NCBI RefSeq assembly: GCF_001465595.2
Contig: NZ_CP013481.2
Span: 4,898,001 to 4,962,000 of the forward strand
Length of the DNA: 64,000 nucleotides
Direction: 5' to 3'
Origin: Pandoraea apista
GTDB lineage: Bacteria > Pseudomonadota > Gammaproteobacteria > Burkholderiales > Burkholderiaceae
The notes under the pieces are model-generated. The model saw nothing but the letters and a program-made list of their open reading frames with translations. It was not told where the DNA came from and did no database searches. A program made the translations under genes and the position numbers. The stretch's first letter is position 1. The number at the start of each line of letters is the position of its first letter. Below, piece by piece: positions 34,819 to 45,646 of the stretch.

Positions 34819-35145
34819 ATGAAAAAAGCATTCGCTGCATTGCTTCTGGCATCCCCGCTGCTCGCATCGCCCGTGTTTGCCCAGACGGCCGCTCCGGCGC
34901 CTGCTCCCAAGGCAGCCAATTCCCAGCAGAACAAGATGAGCACCTGCAACACGCAAGCAGGCGACAAGAAGGGCGACGATCGCAAGGCGTTCATGAAGGA
35001 TTGCCTGTCGAGCAAGCCTGCCGCCGCCGCCAAGCCGACCCAGCAGGAAAAGATGAAGACCTGTAATGCGCAGGCGGGTGACAAGAAGGGCGATGATCGC
35101 AAAGCGTTCATGAAGTCGTGCCTGTCGAACAAGCCGTCGGCCTGA
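34819..35145 (+). CDS. Small periplasmic protein with two PsiF repeats
   Basis: 108 residues from ATG 34819, with ggagag upstream. A signal peptide (MKKAFAALLLASPLLASPVFA) precedes an Ala/Pro linker and two nearly identical ~28-residue PsiF units. Each carries MxTCNxQAGDKKGDDRKAFMKxCLS with two Cys that could form a disulfide. PsiF of E. coli is phosphate-starvation inducible but of unknown function. No Pho box was seen in front of this copy, and the gene stands alone between hprK and rapZ, flanked by hairpins. Confidence 0.88.
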   Translation: MKKAFAALLLASPLLASPVFAQTAAPAPAPKAANSQQNKMSTCNTQAGDKKGDDRKAFMKDCLSSKPAAAAKPTQQEKMKTCNAQAGDKKGDDRKAFMKSCLSNKPSA

Positions 35146-35170
35146 CGTTTTTCCTGGTCAACGATTGCCC

Positions 35171-35194
35171 AACGGCGCCCCACAGGGCGCCGTT
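35171..35194. terminator. Hairpin downstream of the PsiF-like gene
   Basis: A perfect 10-bp stem (35171-35180 with 35185-35194) with a 4-base loop lies 25 bases after the stop codon. There is no T tract, so termination may be incomplete. Confidence 0.55.
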
Positions 35195-35317
35195 GTCACA
35201 TGCGCAGCACCTTTCTCTCGTAAAGTGAGAGAAATCTTCGGGAACGTTCTTGTTTCTGCCCGCTCGACACCCGTAAGACACAATCGCTTACCATGAAGGT
35301 TGTATCCGGGAAATGTC

Positions 35318-36199
35318 ATGAAGATCGTACTGATTACCGGCGTTTCGGGTTCCGGCAAATCGCTCGCCCTGAACGTCCTCGAGGATGCGGGTTACTACTG
35401 CGTCGACAATTTGCCGTCGCGCTTTCTGCCTGAGCTCGCCGAATATCTCGAAACGCAGAACTACACGCGCCTCGCGGTCGCCATCGACGCACGAAGCGGC
35501 GGCTCGTTGGCCGATCTGCCACCGATCATCGGCGGCCTGCGCCGCTTTGGTCACGACGTGCGCGTGCTGTTCCTCAACGCCACCACGCAAACGCTCGTGC
35601 AGCGCTTCTCCGAGACACGCCGCCGCCACCCGCTATCCGTTGTGGGTGACGATACGGTCTCGGCCACCGGCTCGCTTGTCGAAGCAATCGAGAAAGAGCG
35701 CGAGATGCTTAACAGCGTGACCGAACTCGGTCACCAGATCGACACCAGCAATTTGCGGGCAAGTGCGTTGCGCCGTTGGATCCGGGAATTCGTCCAGCAC
35801 GATCACGCCGGACTCACGCTGATGTTCGAATCGTTCGGATTCAAGCACGGCGTGCCGCTCGACGCCGATCTCGTATTCGACGTTCGCTCTCTGCCCAATC
35901 CGTATTACGACACACAGCTTCGCCCGCTAACCGGCCGCGATCAGCCGGTAATCGACTTCCTCTCGGCCATTCCGGAAGTCGACGAGATGATCAACGATAT
36001 CGGCGCATATCTGCAGAAATGGCTACCGAGCTATATGCGCGACAACCGTAGCTATCTGACGGTGGCGATCGGCTGCACCGGCGGCCAGCACCGCTCCGTA
36101 TTCATCGCTGAAACGCTGGGCGCACGCTTTCGGGCGGAAGCCAGCGTGCTCGTGCGTCATCGCGAACTCGCGCCCCTCGACCCGGTTCCTGCCGCCTGA
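35318..36199 (+). CDS. rapZ: RNase adapter protein RapZ
   Basis: 293 residues from ATG 35318. In E. coli RapZ guides RNase E to the small RNA GlmZ and senses glucosamine-6-phosphate. The N-terminal P-loop GVSGSGKS (8-15), [11 protein letters not shown], and the C-terminal domain with [10 protein letters not shown] and [15 protein letters not shown] are all conserved. glmS/GlmZ regulation in this lineage is not established, so the role beyond nucleotide binding is inferred. Its stop is one base from the stop of the convergent mutY. Confidence 0.94.
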   Translation: MKIVLITGVSGSGKSLALNVLEDAGYYCVDNLPSRFLPELAEYLETQNYTRLAVAIDARSGGSLADLPPIIGGLRRFGHDVRVLFLNATTQTLVQRFSETRRRHPLSVVGDDTVSATGSLVEAIEKEREMLNSVTELGHQIDTSNLRASALRRWIREFVQHDHAGLTLMFESFGFKHGVPLDADLVFDVRSLPNPYYDTQLRPLTGRDQPVIDFLSAIPEVDEMINDIGAYLQKWLPSYMRDNRSYLTVAIGCTGGQHRSVFIAETLGARFRAEASVLVRHRELAPLDPVPAA

Positions 36200-36200
36200 T

Positions 36201-37373
36201 TCACGCCGGCAGGCTGAGTTGACCGTCGCCGGGCGACACGGCACACAGGGCGTCGGCAATTTTGCGGATCGGCGACGGCAAACCCGCAGCAGCAATCCCC
36301 GCGGTGTCGAGCCAGGCATGACCCGAATCGCTCGAATGCCCCACAGACGCGCGCTTGCCCGATGCCCCCGACAGCGTGACCAGCCACGGCCGCAGGTGCA
36401 GCCGGAAGTGCGTAAAAACATGCGTAAGCTCCTGCAACGGCACGAGCGACTGGACCGTGCCCTGCGTTGCGCCGAGCGCCGCTGCATGCGCCGTCAGGCG
36501 CTCGCGCAGCGATGTTTCGTCCGCCTCGCGCTCATCCGTTGGCGGTGACAATTCCGGCAGACTCCAAAGCCCGCCCCAGATGCCGCTGTCGGGCCGCCGC
36601 TCGAACAACATGCGCTCGTCCGAGCAAATCACCAGCACGTCGACGTAACGCTCCGGTTGCACCTTTTTCGGCTTGGATGTCGGCAGTACACGCTCGCGTC
36701 CGGTCGCATGGGCAACGCAATCGCTATCGAACGGGCACTCGCCACAGCGCGGCTTGCCGCGTCCGCACAGCGTCGCACCGAGATCCATCATGCCCTGCGT
36801 GTAGGCAGGCAAATCCTTTTGCGGCAGCAACGATTCCGCCAGTGCCCACATGTCTCGCTCGATCTTCGGCGTGCCCGGAAAACCCTCGATGCCGAAAACT
36901 CGCGCAAGCACCCGTTTGACGTTGCCGTCGAGAATCGCGGCGTGCGCATCGTAGGCAAACGCGGCAATCGCCGCGGCCGTCGAACGGCCAATGCCCGGCA
37001 GCGTGGCGAGCGTCTCGGGGTCCGACGGGAAACGTCCGCCATGCTCGGCGACGACGACCTGCGCGCAACGATGCAGGTTGCGCGCGCGCGAGTAGTAGCC
37101 AAGACCGGCCCAGAGCGACATGACATCGTCTTGCGGCGCGCTCGCCAACGCGGCAACGTCGGGGAAACGCTCGAGAAACCGCCCGTAATAGGGAATGACG
37201 GTGGCAACCTGCGTCTGTTGCAACATGATTTCCGACAACCAGATGCGATAGGCGTCGCGCGTGTTCTGCCACGGCAGATCGTGGCGGCCGTGCTCCGCCT
37301 GCCAGGCGATCAGGCGCTCGGCAAAAGTACCCGCGAGCGAATTGGCGGGACGGTCGTTGGACGATGAGTTCAT
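36201..37373 (-). CDS. mutY: A/G-specific adenine glycosylase
   Basis: 390 residues. It removes adenine mispaired with 8-oxoguanine. LSEIMLQQTQVATVIPYY holds the catalytic Glu, LPGIGRSTAAAIAAFAYD the helix-hairpin-helix and catalytic Asp. The iron-sulfur cluster is CGRGKPRCGECPFDSDC (C-x6-C-x2-C-x5-C). The C-terminal ~140 residues form the Nudix-like 8-oxoG recognition domain. It lies 87 bases downstream of mutM on the same strand, so two arms of oxidised-guanine repair are linked. Confidence 0.96.
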   Translation of the reverse strand: MNSSSNDRPANSLAGTFAERLIAWQAEHGRHDLPWQNTRDAYRIWLSEIMLQQTQVATVIPYYGRFLERFPDVAALASAPQDDVMSLWAGLGYYSRARNLHRCAQVVVAEHGGRFPSDPETLATLPGIGRSTAAAIAAFAYDAHAAILDGNVKRVLARVFGIEGFPGTPKIERDMWALAESLLPQKDLPAYTQGMMDLGATLCGRGKPRCGECPFDSDCVAHATGRERVLPTSKPKKVQPERYVDVLVICSDERMLFERRPDSGIWGGLWSLPELSPPTDEREADETSLRERLTAHAAALGATQGTVQSLVPLQELTHVFTHFRLHLRPWLVTLSGASGKRASVGHSSDSGHAWLDTAGIAAAGLPSPIRKIADALCAVSPGDGQLSLPA

Positions 37374-37460
37374 ATGGGTTTCACGGAGACATCGGGTGCA
37401 GCGATCGACGTCCGGCGGCGCCGGGTTTCCCCTGCCGCCCGATCCGACCTCGCCGCTGCG

Positions 37461-38291
37461 TTATTTCTGGCACTGCGGGCAAAAGAACGTGGAACGCTGG
37501 CCCTGTACGATCTGCCGGACCGGTGTGCCACACACGCGACATGGCTGTCCGGCACGATCGTAGACAAAATACTCCTGCTGAAAATAGCCGCTCTGGCCGT
37601 CGCTGCCGACAAAGTCGCGCAACGTGCTGCCGCCTTTCTCAATCGCCGCGGCAAGTACGTCCTTGACTGCCTTTGCGAGTTTGTCCGCGCGCGGCCGCGT
37701 GAGTTTGCCTGCCGGCATGCGCGGGTTGATTCCGGCGCGGAAAAGACTCTCCGATGCGTAGATATTACCCACGCCCACCACGATGCTGCCCGCGAGCAAC
37801 GCCTGCTTGATGGCGACCGTCCGCCCCCGGGTGCCGGCGTATAGCCAGTGACCGTCGAAGTCGTCCGTCAGCGGCTCAACCCCGAGGCTGGCGAGCAGCG
37901 GATGCCTGAGCACGTCGCCTGCCGAACGCGGATGGAACAACACCGCGCCGAAGCGGCGGGGGTCGCGATAGCGCAGCGCGCACCGCTCGAACACCAGATC
38001 GATATGATCGTGTACGCCGGCGGCCGGGAGCGCCTCCGGTTCAGGCATGACGCGCAAGGTGCCGGTCATGCCCAGATGAACCAGCAGCCAGCCCGGGGCG
38101 TATTCGAGCAGCAGGTATTTGCCGCGACGGGTGACGCCGACGAGCGTTTCGCCACGCAAGAGGGTGTCGAGGCCATCGGGCACCGGCCAGCGCAACGAAG
38201 CGTTGCGCACGTCGATACGCGCGATACGCGTACCCGCGACGTGCGGCGCAATACCGCGGCGGGTGACTTCGACTTCTGGGAGTTCAGGCAT
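37461..38291 (-). CDS. mutM: Formamidopyrimidine-DNA glycosylase
   Basis: 276 residues. It excises 8-oxoguanine and ring-opened purines opposite C and cuts the strand by beta/delta elimination. The N terminus [13 protein letters not shown] supplies the catalytic Pro2 and Glu3; [17 protein letters not shown] is the helix-two-turn-helix region. The C-terminal zinc finger has C-x2-C-x16-C-x2-C (CRVC and CPQC). It is divergent from the TPR gene and precedes mutY. Confidence 0.97.
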   Translation of the reverse strand: MPELPEVEVTRRGIAPHVAGTRIARIDVRNASLRWPVPDGLDTLLRGETLVGVTRRGKYLLLEYAPGWLLVHLGMTGTLRVMPEPEALPAAGVHDHIDLVFERCALRYRDPRRFGAVLFHPRSAGDVLRHPLLASLGVEPLTDDFDGHWLYAGTRGRTVAIKQALLAGSIVVGVGNIYASESLFRAGINPRMPAGKLTRPRADKLAKAVKDVLAAAIEKGGSTLRDFVGSDGQSGYFQQEYFVYDRAGQPCRVCGTPVRQIVQGQRSTFFCPQCQK

Positions 38292-38370
38292 GCCTGCGAA
38301 CGTTTGCTGAGGATTTAGACTCTATTGTATCGGGCGCGCTACAATCGCTCGAAACCTGCCGTGGATCCCT

Positions 38371-40329
38371 ATGCCGAACACCCGATTCCAGTCCATTCCC
38401 GCCGCCGATAATACAGCGCTCACTGTAGCCCCCGTGGTTTTGCGCCTGCGCGGCGCGCTGGCACGAGGGGCGTGGGCCGGCGCAACGGCGCTCGGCGTAA
38501 CCTGCGCCAGCGCGATCATGGCATTTCTGCCATCTTCGAATGTGTTCGCGCAGACCGGCCCGGCCGCACAGACGGCGCCTAAAGCGCCGGCGGCTCCTGC
38601 CAGCGCCCCGACGGCCACACCGGCCAAGGCTAGCGCACCGGGCGCGGCCAGCGACGCCGATGCGAATGCCGACAGCGAAGACGTGAAGCCCGATGCGAAC
38701 ATTCCTCGCGAAAAGCTGCCGAATGTCGCGCTTACCAGCGAGATCGTCTTCGAAGTAATGGCCGCCGAGCTGAGCCTCCAGCAAGGCAACCTTGCCCCGG
38801 CTTTCAACACGTACATCGCCCTGGCGAACCGGACGAAGGACCCGCGCATGGCGCGTCGCTCGGTCGAGATCGCACTGGGCGCCCGGCAGCTTGGCGACGC
38901 CCTGGTGGCCGCTCGTCTGTGGCATCAGCTCGATCCGTCCTGGCGTCCGGCGTCGCAGTTGCTCGCAAGCCTCGAAGTCGGCACAGGCCATCTGGCCGAA
39001 GCCGAGCCGCTGCTTGTCGAAGAACTGAACAAGGTGCCGGAAGCGCGTCGTGGTCAGGCCATTCTCGAACTTCAGCAAATGATTGCGCGCAGTCCGGAGC
39101 GCGCCACAGGCATCGAATCGCTCAAGCGCATGCTGGCGAACGACCTGCAACGGCCCGAGGCGCAACTGGCTCTGGCCCGATCGCAACTCGATGCCGGCGA
39201 CACGGCCGGTGCGCGCACGTCGCTCGAAACCGCACTCAAGCTCAAGCCCGACTATGAGGCCGCCGCGCTTCTGTACGGTCAGATGGGCCCGGAAGAGCGT
39301 ACCAATGCCATTGCCGGATTGAAGACGTTCCTCGATCGCAATCCGAACGCCAAGGAAGCGCGCTTCGCGTACGCCAAGCTGCTGCTCGCAGATAACCAGC
39401 TCGACGCAGCACAAAAGCAGTTCGAGACGCTGGAGAAGCGTTACCCGCACGAGCTTTCGACGCTCATGGCGCTGGCGTTGCTCAATCTGCACGCCAAGCA
39501 TCCGGAACAAGCCGAACAGTATCTGCAAAAGTACGCAGCGGAAGCCGAGCAACAGAACACCGACGGCGCGCAAGCCTACGTCTATCTCGCGCAGATTGCG
39601 CAGGATCGCAAGGATTACCCGGCCGCCGACAAGTGGCTCTCGAAGATTCGCGAAGACAGCAACGCGTATCTGCCGGCACAGATCGGGCGCGCGCAATTGC
39701 TCGCCGATCAGGGCAAGGTCGAGGAAGGTCGCGCCCTGCTGCATGGCATCAAATCGAGCGACCCGCGCGAGCAACTCGCGCTCAAGCGCGCCGAGTCCGA
39801 TCTGCTCGTCAAGGCAAAGCGATACGACGACGCTGAGAAGTTGCTCGCCGTCGAGGTCAAGAACAATCCCGACGATCCGGACCTGCTCTATCAGTACGGT
39901 ATGGTCGCCGAACTGAACAAGCACTACGACGTGATGGAAAAGGCGATGCGTCGTGTCATGTCGACGCAGCCCGATAACGCGCAGGCTTACAACGCGCTGG
40001 GCTATTCGCTGACCGAGCGCAACACGCGTCTGCCCGAAGCGCTCAAGCTGTTGCAGAAGGCATCGTCGCTCGCGCCGGAAGATCCGTACATCATGGACAG
40101 TCTGGCCTGGGTGAAATATCGCCTCGGCGACAAACAGCAAGCCCTCGATTTGCTGCGTCGCGCGTATGGCATTCAGGCGCAAGCGGAAATCGGCGCGCAT
40201 CTGGGCGAAGTGCTGTGGGAATCGGGCCAGCAGGAGGAGGCTCGCAAGACCTGGCGCGAAGCGCTGAAGCTCGATGGCGACGACGACACCCTGCGCTCGA
40301 CGATGAAGCGTTACAACGTGGCACCGTAA
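38371..40329 (+). CDS. Exported tetratricopeptide-repeat protein upstream of lolB
   Basis: 652 residues. A long N region leads to a signal peptide (ALGVTCASAIMAFLPSSNVFA, cleavage near residue 61), followed by an Ala/Pro linker and then about a dozen TPR-like helical repeats from ~110 to the end. LMALALLNLHAKHPEQAEQYL and AYNALGYSLTERNTRLPEALKLLQKA are clear units. Homologues sit upstream of lolB in many beta- and gamma-proteobacteria and are probably periplasmic or outer-membrane scaffolds; no enzyme function is known. The stop overlaps the lolB start by one base. Confidence 0.88.
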   Translation: MPNTRFQSIPAADNTALTVAPVVLRLRGALARGAWAGATALGVTCASAIMAFLPSSNVFAQTGPAAQTAPKAPAAPASAPTATPAKASAPGAASDADANADSEDVKPDANIPREKLPNVALTSEIVFEVMAAELSLQQGNLAPAFNTYIALANRTKDPRMARRSVEIALGARQLGDALVAARLWHQLDPSWRPASQLLASLEVGTGHLAEAEPLLVEELNKVPEARRGQAILELQQMIARSPERATGIESLKRMLANDLQRPEAQLALARSQLDAGDTAGARTSLETALKLKPDYEAAALLYGQMGPEERTNAIAGLKTFLDRNPNAKEARFAYAKLLLADNQLDAAQKQFETLEKRYPHELSTLMALALLNLHAKHPEQAEQYLQKYAAEAEQQNTDGAQAYVYLAQIAQDRKDYPAADKWLSKIREDSNAYLPAQIGRAQLLADQGKVEEGRALLHGIKSSDPREQLALKRAESDLLVKAKRYDDAEKLLAVEVKNNPDDPDLLYQYGMVAELNKHYDVMEKAMRRVMSTQPDNAQAYNALGYSLTERNTRLPEALKLLQKASSLAPEDPYIMDSLAWVKYRLGDKQQALDLLRRAYGIQAQAEIGAHLGEVLWESGQQEEARKTWREALKLDGDDDTLRSTMKRYNVAP

Positions 40330-40973
40330 TGCGGAAGATGTCGACGCTTTCGTTTCGTGGCGCCTCGTTCTCGCTCGGGATATCTCGCCCGATTCGCGCC
40401 ATGACGCTGGCGCTCGCCTGCGCGAGCGCTGTGCTGGCGACAGGTTGCGCGAGTCTCGCGCCGCCCGTGCCGGTCACTCCGCCCGACGGCACCAGCGTCG
40501 AACACTATCGCGGCCGCTTCGCCGTGCGTTACGAGCAAAACGGCGAACCACGTAATACGTACGGCAATTTCGATTGGCAGCAGAGCGGCGAGAACGCGAC
40601 CGTTCAACTGCTCGACCCGCTTGGGCAGACACAGGCGATCGTGCGCGAAAATCCGCGCAGCGCGTCGCTCGAACTGCCAGGCAAGGCGCCGCTGACCGGT
40701 CCGCGTCTCGAAGATGTCATGCACGACGCGCTCGGCTTTGCGCTGCCGGTGGGGGGGCTGCGCTACTGGCTGCGCATGCAGAGTGCACCAGGTTCGCCGG
40801 CAAGCATCGAGCGCGATCCGCAAACGCAACGCCCGACCCATTTGAAACAGGATGGCTGGACGATCGACTACCAGGCCTATTTCGACGGCTCGCCATTGCG
40901 GGTCAAACGCCTCGATCTCTCACGCGAGCTTGACGGCTCCCCACTCGCTGTCCGGCTGGTGATCGACGAGTAA
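40329..40973 (+). CDS. lolB: Outer membrane lipoprotein insertion factor LolB
   Basis: 214 residues from ATG 40329. Lipoprotein signal ends in LATGC, with the lipidated Cys at residue 40; ATG codons at residues 4 and 25 could serve as later starts. LolB accepts lipoproteins from LolA and inserts them in the outer membrane. HYRGRFAVRYEQNGEPRNTYGNFDWQQ and VGGLRYWLRMQSAPGSPASIERD match the family. It is coupled to the TPR gene and precedes ispE by 270 bases. Confidence 0.92.
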   Translation: MRKMSTLSFRGASFSLGISRPIRAMTLALACASAVLATGCASLAPPVPVTPPDGTSVEHYRGRFAVRYEQNGEPRNTYGNFDWQQSGENATVQLLDPLGQTQAIVRENPRSASLELPGKAPLTGPRLEDVMHDALGFALPVGGLRYWLRMQSAPGSPASIERDPQTQRPTHLKQDGWTIDYQAYFDGSPLRVKRLDLSRELDGSPLAVRLVIDE

Positions 40974-41243
40974 GTCGCGGGCCTATCGCCGCTTGCCCGC
41001 TCGCCCTCTCGCTTTCCACCCGTCGCTCCGATTTCGCCTGCGCAGTGTCGACGTCCTGACAAGCGCACGGGCGCCGGCATCGCGACGGTGCTATCCTTGG
41101 CGCCGCCTCGTTGGCCCGTGCCGGCACCCTGAGCGCCGCTATCGCTCGGACTGCATCGGGACATTTTTCTCATCCACGGACATCGTCGTCGCAACGTTGC
41201 GGCAACGGTCCCCGACAGCCTTCGTTTCGCATCGCCCATCGCC

Positions 41244-42113
41244 ATGTACGAAATTCTGCGTGACTGCCCCGCTCCGGCCAAGCTGAACCTCTTCCTGCAC
41301 ATCGTGGGACGGCGTCCGAACGGCTATCACGAACTGCAAACCGTCTTCCAACTGATCGATTGGGCCGACACGCTGCATTTCGAACGCCGGGACGATGGCC
41401 GGATCGTGCACACGAACCCGTTGCCAGGCGTGCCGCCGGAGACGGATCTCACGGTGCGGGCCGCCCGGTTGCTACAGGAACATTGCGGCGTGCGCTTCGG
41501 CGTGGACATCGCCATCGAGAAACGGCTGCCGGCCGGCGGCGGCATCGGTGGCGGCAGCTCCGATGCCGCGACGACCCTGCTCGCGCTCAATCGCATGTGG
41601 CAACTCGATCTGCCTCGCGAGGCGCTCCAGACGCTCGCGTTGAAACTCGGGGCTGACGTGCCGTTTTTCGTCTTCGGCCGAAATGCCTTCGCAGAGGGAC
41701 TCGGCGAGGAGTTGCACGCTGTCGATTTACCGCAGCGACACTTCCTCGTCGTGAACCCTCGCGTACACGTCGCGACAGACAAAATTTTTCGCGATCCCCT
41801 GTTGACAAGGGATACGAAGATCGTCACAATGGCGTTCTTTCTTGAGCACGCCAACAAAAACATGCTCGAAACGGACGAAATCTTCCGTAACGACATGCAG
41901 GCGGCAGTCACTCGAGAATACGCGGAAGTCGCTGCCGTGATTGACTGGTTCAGAACCTTCACCACGGCACGCATGACAGGTTCCGGCGCCAGTGTGTTTG
42001 CGGTATTCGACACGAAGGCAGATGCGGAAGCGGCGTGCAAGCGATTGCCAGAGCGCTGGATCGGTCAAGTGACCACCAGTCTGGCCGAACACCCGATGTT
42101 CGGATTCGCGTGA
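41244..42113 (+). CDS. ispE: 4-diphosphocytidyl-2-C-methyl-D-erythritol kinase
   Basis: 289 residues. GHMP kinase of the MEP isoprenoid pathway. [28 protein letters not shown] at the N terminus, the ATP loop [18 protein letters not shown] near residue 95, and the C-terminal [13 protein letters not shown] are diagnostic. It lies in the conserved order lolB-ispE-tRNA-Gln-prs-rplY-pth. Confidence 0.96.
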   Translation: MYEILRDCPAPAKLNLFLHIVGRRPNGYHELQTVFQLIDWADTLHFERRDDGRIVHTNPLPGVPPETDLTVRAARLLQEHCGVRFGVDIAIEKRLPAGGGIGGGSSDAATTLLALNRMWQLDLPREALQTLALKLGADVPFFVFGRNAFAEGLGEELHAVDLPQRHFLVVNPRVHVATDKIFRDPLLTRDTKIVTMAFFLEHANKNMLETDEIFRNDMQAAVTREYAEVAAVIDWFRTFTTARMTGSGASVFAVFDTKADAEAACKRLPERWIGQVTTSLAEHPMFGFA

Positions 42114-42125
42114 AAAAGTTTTACT

Positions 42126-42151
42126 TTGTTGCGTTTCCTACGACGCAACAA
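42126..42151 (+). terminator. Stem-loop between ispE and tRNA-Gln
   Basis: A perfect 9-bp stem (42126-42134 with 42143-42151), loop of 8, lies 12 bases after the ispE stop. There is no T tract; it could be a weak terminator or an mRNA/tRNA processing site. Confidence 0.45.
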
Positions 42152-42167
42152 GGGCATCGGTTAGTGT

Positions 42168-42244
42168 AGGGGAGTCGCCAAGTTGGTTAAGGCACCGGAT
42201 TTTGATTCCGGCATACGAGGGTTCGAGTCCTTCCTCCCCTGCCA
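42168..42244 (+). tRNA. tRNA-Gln, anticodon TTG
   Basis: 77 bases including an encoded CCA. The acceptor arm AGGGGAG pairs with CTCCCCT, followed by discriminator G and CCA. The anticodon stem CCGGA/TCCGG carries loop TTTTGAT with anticodon TTG at 42202-42204. The T arm contains GTTCGAGTCC. It lies between ispE and prs, as in related genomes. Confidence 0.97.
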
Positions 42245-42293
42245 ATTTCTCTGTCGTGCAGTGTCAGCATCCAAACGTTCCGCAGGTAGCCAG

Positions 42294-43241
42294 ATGAGTA
42301 GTGATAACCTAATGGTATTCACCGGGAACGCCAATCCCGCCCTGGCCCAAGCGGTCGTCGACACCCTTGGCATTCCGCTCGGCAAAGCCATGGCGAGCCG
42401 ATTCTCCGACGGTGAAATTCAGGTCGAAATCCAGGAAAACGTGCGCGGCAAGGACGTCTTCGTCCTCCAGTCGACGTGCGCTCCGACCAACGACAATCTG
42501 ATGGAACTGATGATCATGGTCGACGCGCTCAAACGCGCTTCTGCCGGCCGGATCACCGCTGCCATTCCGTATTTCGGCTATGCCCGTCAGGATCGCCGCC
42601 CCCGTTCGGCGCGCGTGGCGATCTCGGCAAAGGTCGTAGCCAACATGCTGCAAATCGCGGGCGTCGAGCGCATCATCACGATGGACCTGCACGCCGACCA
42701 GATTCAGGGTTTCTTCGATATCCCGGTCGACAACATTTACGCCTCGCCGCTGCTGTTGGCGGATGTGCGCGAACAGAACCACGAAAACCTGCTGGTGGTA
42801 TCGCCTGACGTGGGCGGCGTGGTGCGTGCCCGTGCACTCGCGAAGCAACTGCATTGCGATCTGGCCATCATCGATAAGCGTCGTCCGAAGGCCAACGTGG
42901 CTGAAGTGATGAACATCATCGGTGAAGTCGAAGGCCGTACCTGCGTCATCATGGACGACATGGTCGACACCGCCGGTACGCTTTGCAAGGCTGCGCAAGT
43001 GCTGAAAGAGCGCGGCGCACAAAAGGTTTTCGCTTACTGCACGCACCCGGTGCTGTCCGGCGGTGCGGCGGCGCGCATCAACGCCTCGGAGCTGGACGAA
43101 GTGGTCGTGACAGATACGATTCCGCTGCGCGACGACTCGAAGGGCGGCAAGATTCGTCAGTTGAGCTGCGCCAATCTGCTCGCTGAAACATTCTCGCGTA
43201 TTCGTCGCGGCGACTCGGTAATGTCGCTGTTCGCGGAATAA
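42294..43241 (+). CDS. prs: Ribose-phosphate pyrophosphokinase
   Basis: 315 residues from ATG 42294. It makes PRPP from ribose 5-phosphate and ATP for nucleotides, His and Trp. [30 protein letters not shown] (flexible ATP loop), [19 protein letters not shown] and the PRPP loop [13 protein letters not shown] are conserved. It follows tRNA-Gln by 49 bases, so the tRNA may be cut from the same transcript. PRPP is also the product of the C-P lyase salvage branch in this window. Confidence 0.97.
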   Translation: MSSDNLMVFTGNANPALAQAVVDTLGIPLGKAMASRFSDGEIQVEIQENVRGKDVFVLQSTCAPTNDNLMELMIMVDALKRASAGRITAAIPYFGYARQDRRPRSARVAISAKVVANMLQIAGVERIITMDLHADQIQGFFDIPVDNIYASPLLLADVREQNHENLLVVSPDVGGVVRARALAKQLHCDLAIIDKRRPKANVAEVMNIIGEVEGRTCVIMDDMVDTAGTLCKAAQVLKERGAQKVFAYCTHPVLSGGAAARINASELDEVVVTDTIPLRDDSKGGKIRQLSCANLLAETFSRIRRGDSVMSLFAE

Positions 43242-43262
43242 GCGTTCGGTAGAATTATGCGG

Positions 43263-43315
43263 CGGCGCCTGTGTGGCGCCGTTGTTATGTCGGCGGGGAG
43301 CATCTCCCCGCCTTT
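43263..43315 (+). terminator. Two hairpins downstream of prs
   Basis: The first has a 7-bp stem (43263-43269 with 43275-43281) followed by ttgtt; the second has an 8-bp stem (43292-43299 with 43305-43312) followed by TTTG. They separate prs from rplY. Confidence 0.65.
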
Positions 43316-43396
43316 GTCGTTCCTGAAGCCTGTGTTTTTTAACCGGATCTTCAGGAAGAAATCGCTGCCTGGTCGCGGGCAGTACAAGGAGTTGTT

Positions 43397-44017
43397 ATGA
43401 AAGTCGTCGCTTTTGAGCGTAATCTGCAAGGTACGGGTGCGAGCCGCCGCCTGCGCAATGCCGGTAAGACCGCGGGCATCGTGTACGGTGGTAATGTCGA
43501 TCCGAAGTTGATCGAGCTCGATCACAACGCCCTGTGGCACGCCCTCCGCAAGGAAGCCTTCCACTCGTCGATTCTCGAGCTGGAAGTCGCCGGCAAGACC
43601 GAACAAGTGCTGCTGCGCGATGTGCAGTACCACCCGTTCAAGCAACTGGTTCTGCACGTGGATTTCCAACGTGTCGACCCGAACAAGTCGATCCACGTGA
43701 AGGTGCCCCTGCACTTCCTGGGTGCCGAGAACGCCCCGGCCGTGAAGCTGGCTTCGAACGTGATCAGCCACACCGTGAACGAACTCGACATCAACTGCCT
43801 GCCGGGCAAGCTGCCGGAATTCCTGGAAGTTGACCTGTCGAAGCTGGAAGCCGGTCAATCGGTGCACGCCAAGGACGTCAAGCTGCCCGCCGGCGTGACG
43901 CTGACGCTGCACGTCGAGCAAGAAAACCCGGTGGTGGCACAAGCCGTCCAACCGGCTGGTGTTGCTGCTGACGAAGCGGCTGCCCCGGCTGCCGAAGGCG
44001 AAACGCCGGCTGCCTAA
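43397..44017 (+). CDS. rplY: 50S ribosomal protein L25/general stress protein Ctc
   Basis: 206 residues, the long Ctc-type L25. Residues ~1-95 are the 5S-rRNA-binding L25 domain ([21 protein letters not shown]); the C-terminal beta domain spans ~100-180 ([21 protein letters not shown]). An Ala/Glu-rich tail ends the protein. A ribosome site aaggag precedes the ATG. It is followed by a strong terminator and then pth. Confidence 0.96.
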   Translation: MKVVAFERNLQGTGASRRLRNAGKTAGIVYGGNVDPKLIELDHNALWHALRKEAFHSSILELEVAGKTEQVLLRDVQYHPFKQLVLHVDFQRVDPNKSIHVKVPLHFLGAENAPAVKLASNVISHTVNELDINCLPGKLPEFLEVDLSKLEAGQSVHAKDVKLPAGVTLTLHVEQENPVVAQAVQPAGVAADEAAAPAAEGETPAA

Positions 44018-44057
44018 GCCTCGTGCGTTAGCTTTCAGCGGCGACGCTGGACGCAAG

Positions 44058-44092
44058 ACCCGCCGCGACATCATGTCCGGCGGGTTTTTTTA
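44058..44092 (+). terminator. Terminator downstream of rplY
   Basis: An 8-bp outer stem (44058-44065 with 44078-44085) and an inner 4-bp stem (44067-44070 with 44074-44077) are followed by seven T. Confidence 0.9.
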
Positions 44093-44142
44093 TTGGCGGT
44101 GCGCGTGCCTGACGGCAGGCGCGCCAAGATCCTGATACCGAA

Positions 44143-44739
44143 ATGATCAAGCTGATCGTAGGGCTCGGCAATCCGGGCGCCGAATATACAGCGACGCGTC
44201 ACAATGCAGGCTTCTGGTTCGTCGACGCGCTGGCGCAGCAATGCGGCGCATCGCTCACCCACCAGAAGAACTTCCACGGTTTTTCCGCGCGTGCGCGCAT
44301 CGCCGGTCAGGAAGTGTGGCTGCTCGAACCGCAGACCTTCATGAACCGCTCGGGACAGTCGGTGGTCGCACTCGCACGCTTCTATAAGATCCTGCCGGAC
44401 GAGATTCTCGTTGTGCACGACGAACTGGATCTGCTGCCCGGCACCGTGAAGCTCAAGCGAGGCGGCGGCAGCGGCGGCCACAACGGCCTGAAGGACATTA
44501 CCGCCCATCTGACGACGCCCGAATTCTGGCGCCTGCGTCTGGGCATCGGGCATCCGCGCACGCTGCAACCGGCGGGCAGTCAGCAGCAGGTGGTGGACTT
44601 CGTGCTCAAGCCGCCACGCAAGGAAGAGCAAGCGCAAATCGACGACGCGATGTCGCGCTCACTCGACATCGTCGATCTGGTCGTCAAAGGCGAGATGGAA
44701 AAGGCGATGATGCGTTTGCACGCCACGCCGGGGAAGTAA
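44143..44739 (+). CDS. pth: Peptidyl-tRNA hydrolase
   Basis: 198 residues. It frees tRNA from peptidyl-tRNA released by stalled ribosomes. Asn10 (GLGNPG), the catalytic His20 ([11 protein letters not shown]) and the Asp of [11 protein letters not shown] are present, with [13 protein letters not shown]. It ends 35 bases from the convergent ferredoxin gene without an obvious terminator. Confidence 0.96.
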   Translation: MIKLIVGLGNPGAEYTATRHNAGFWFVDALAQQCGASLTHQKNFHGFSARARIAGQEVWLLEPQTFMNRSGQSVVALARFYKILPDEILVVHDELDLLPGTVKLKRGGGSGGHNGLKDITAHLTTPEFWRLRLGIGHPRTLQPAGSQQQVVDFVLKPPRKEEQAQIDDAMSRSLDIVDLVVKGEMEKAMMRLHATPGK

Positions 44740-44774
44740 GCGAAGCGGTGGACGAACGAGCGGCCGCGCGCCGC

Positions 44775-45062
<288 letters not shown>

Positions 45063-45096
45063 TCAGCCATAAGGCCCCGACCGGCGCGCGCGATAC

Positions 45097-45630
<534 letters not shown>

Positions 45631-45646
45631 TTATTCATTGTGGTCT

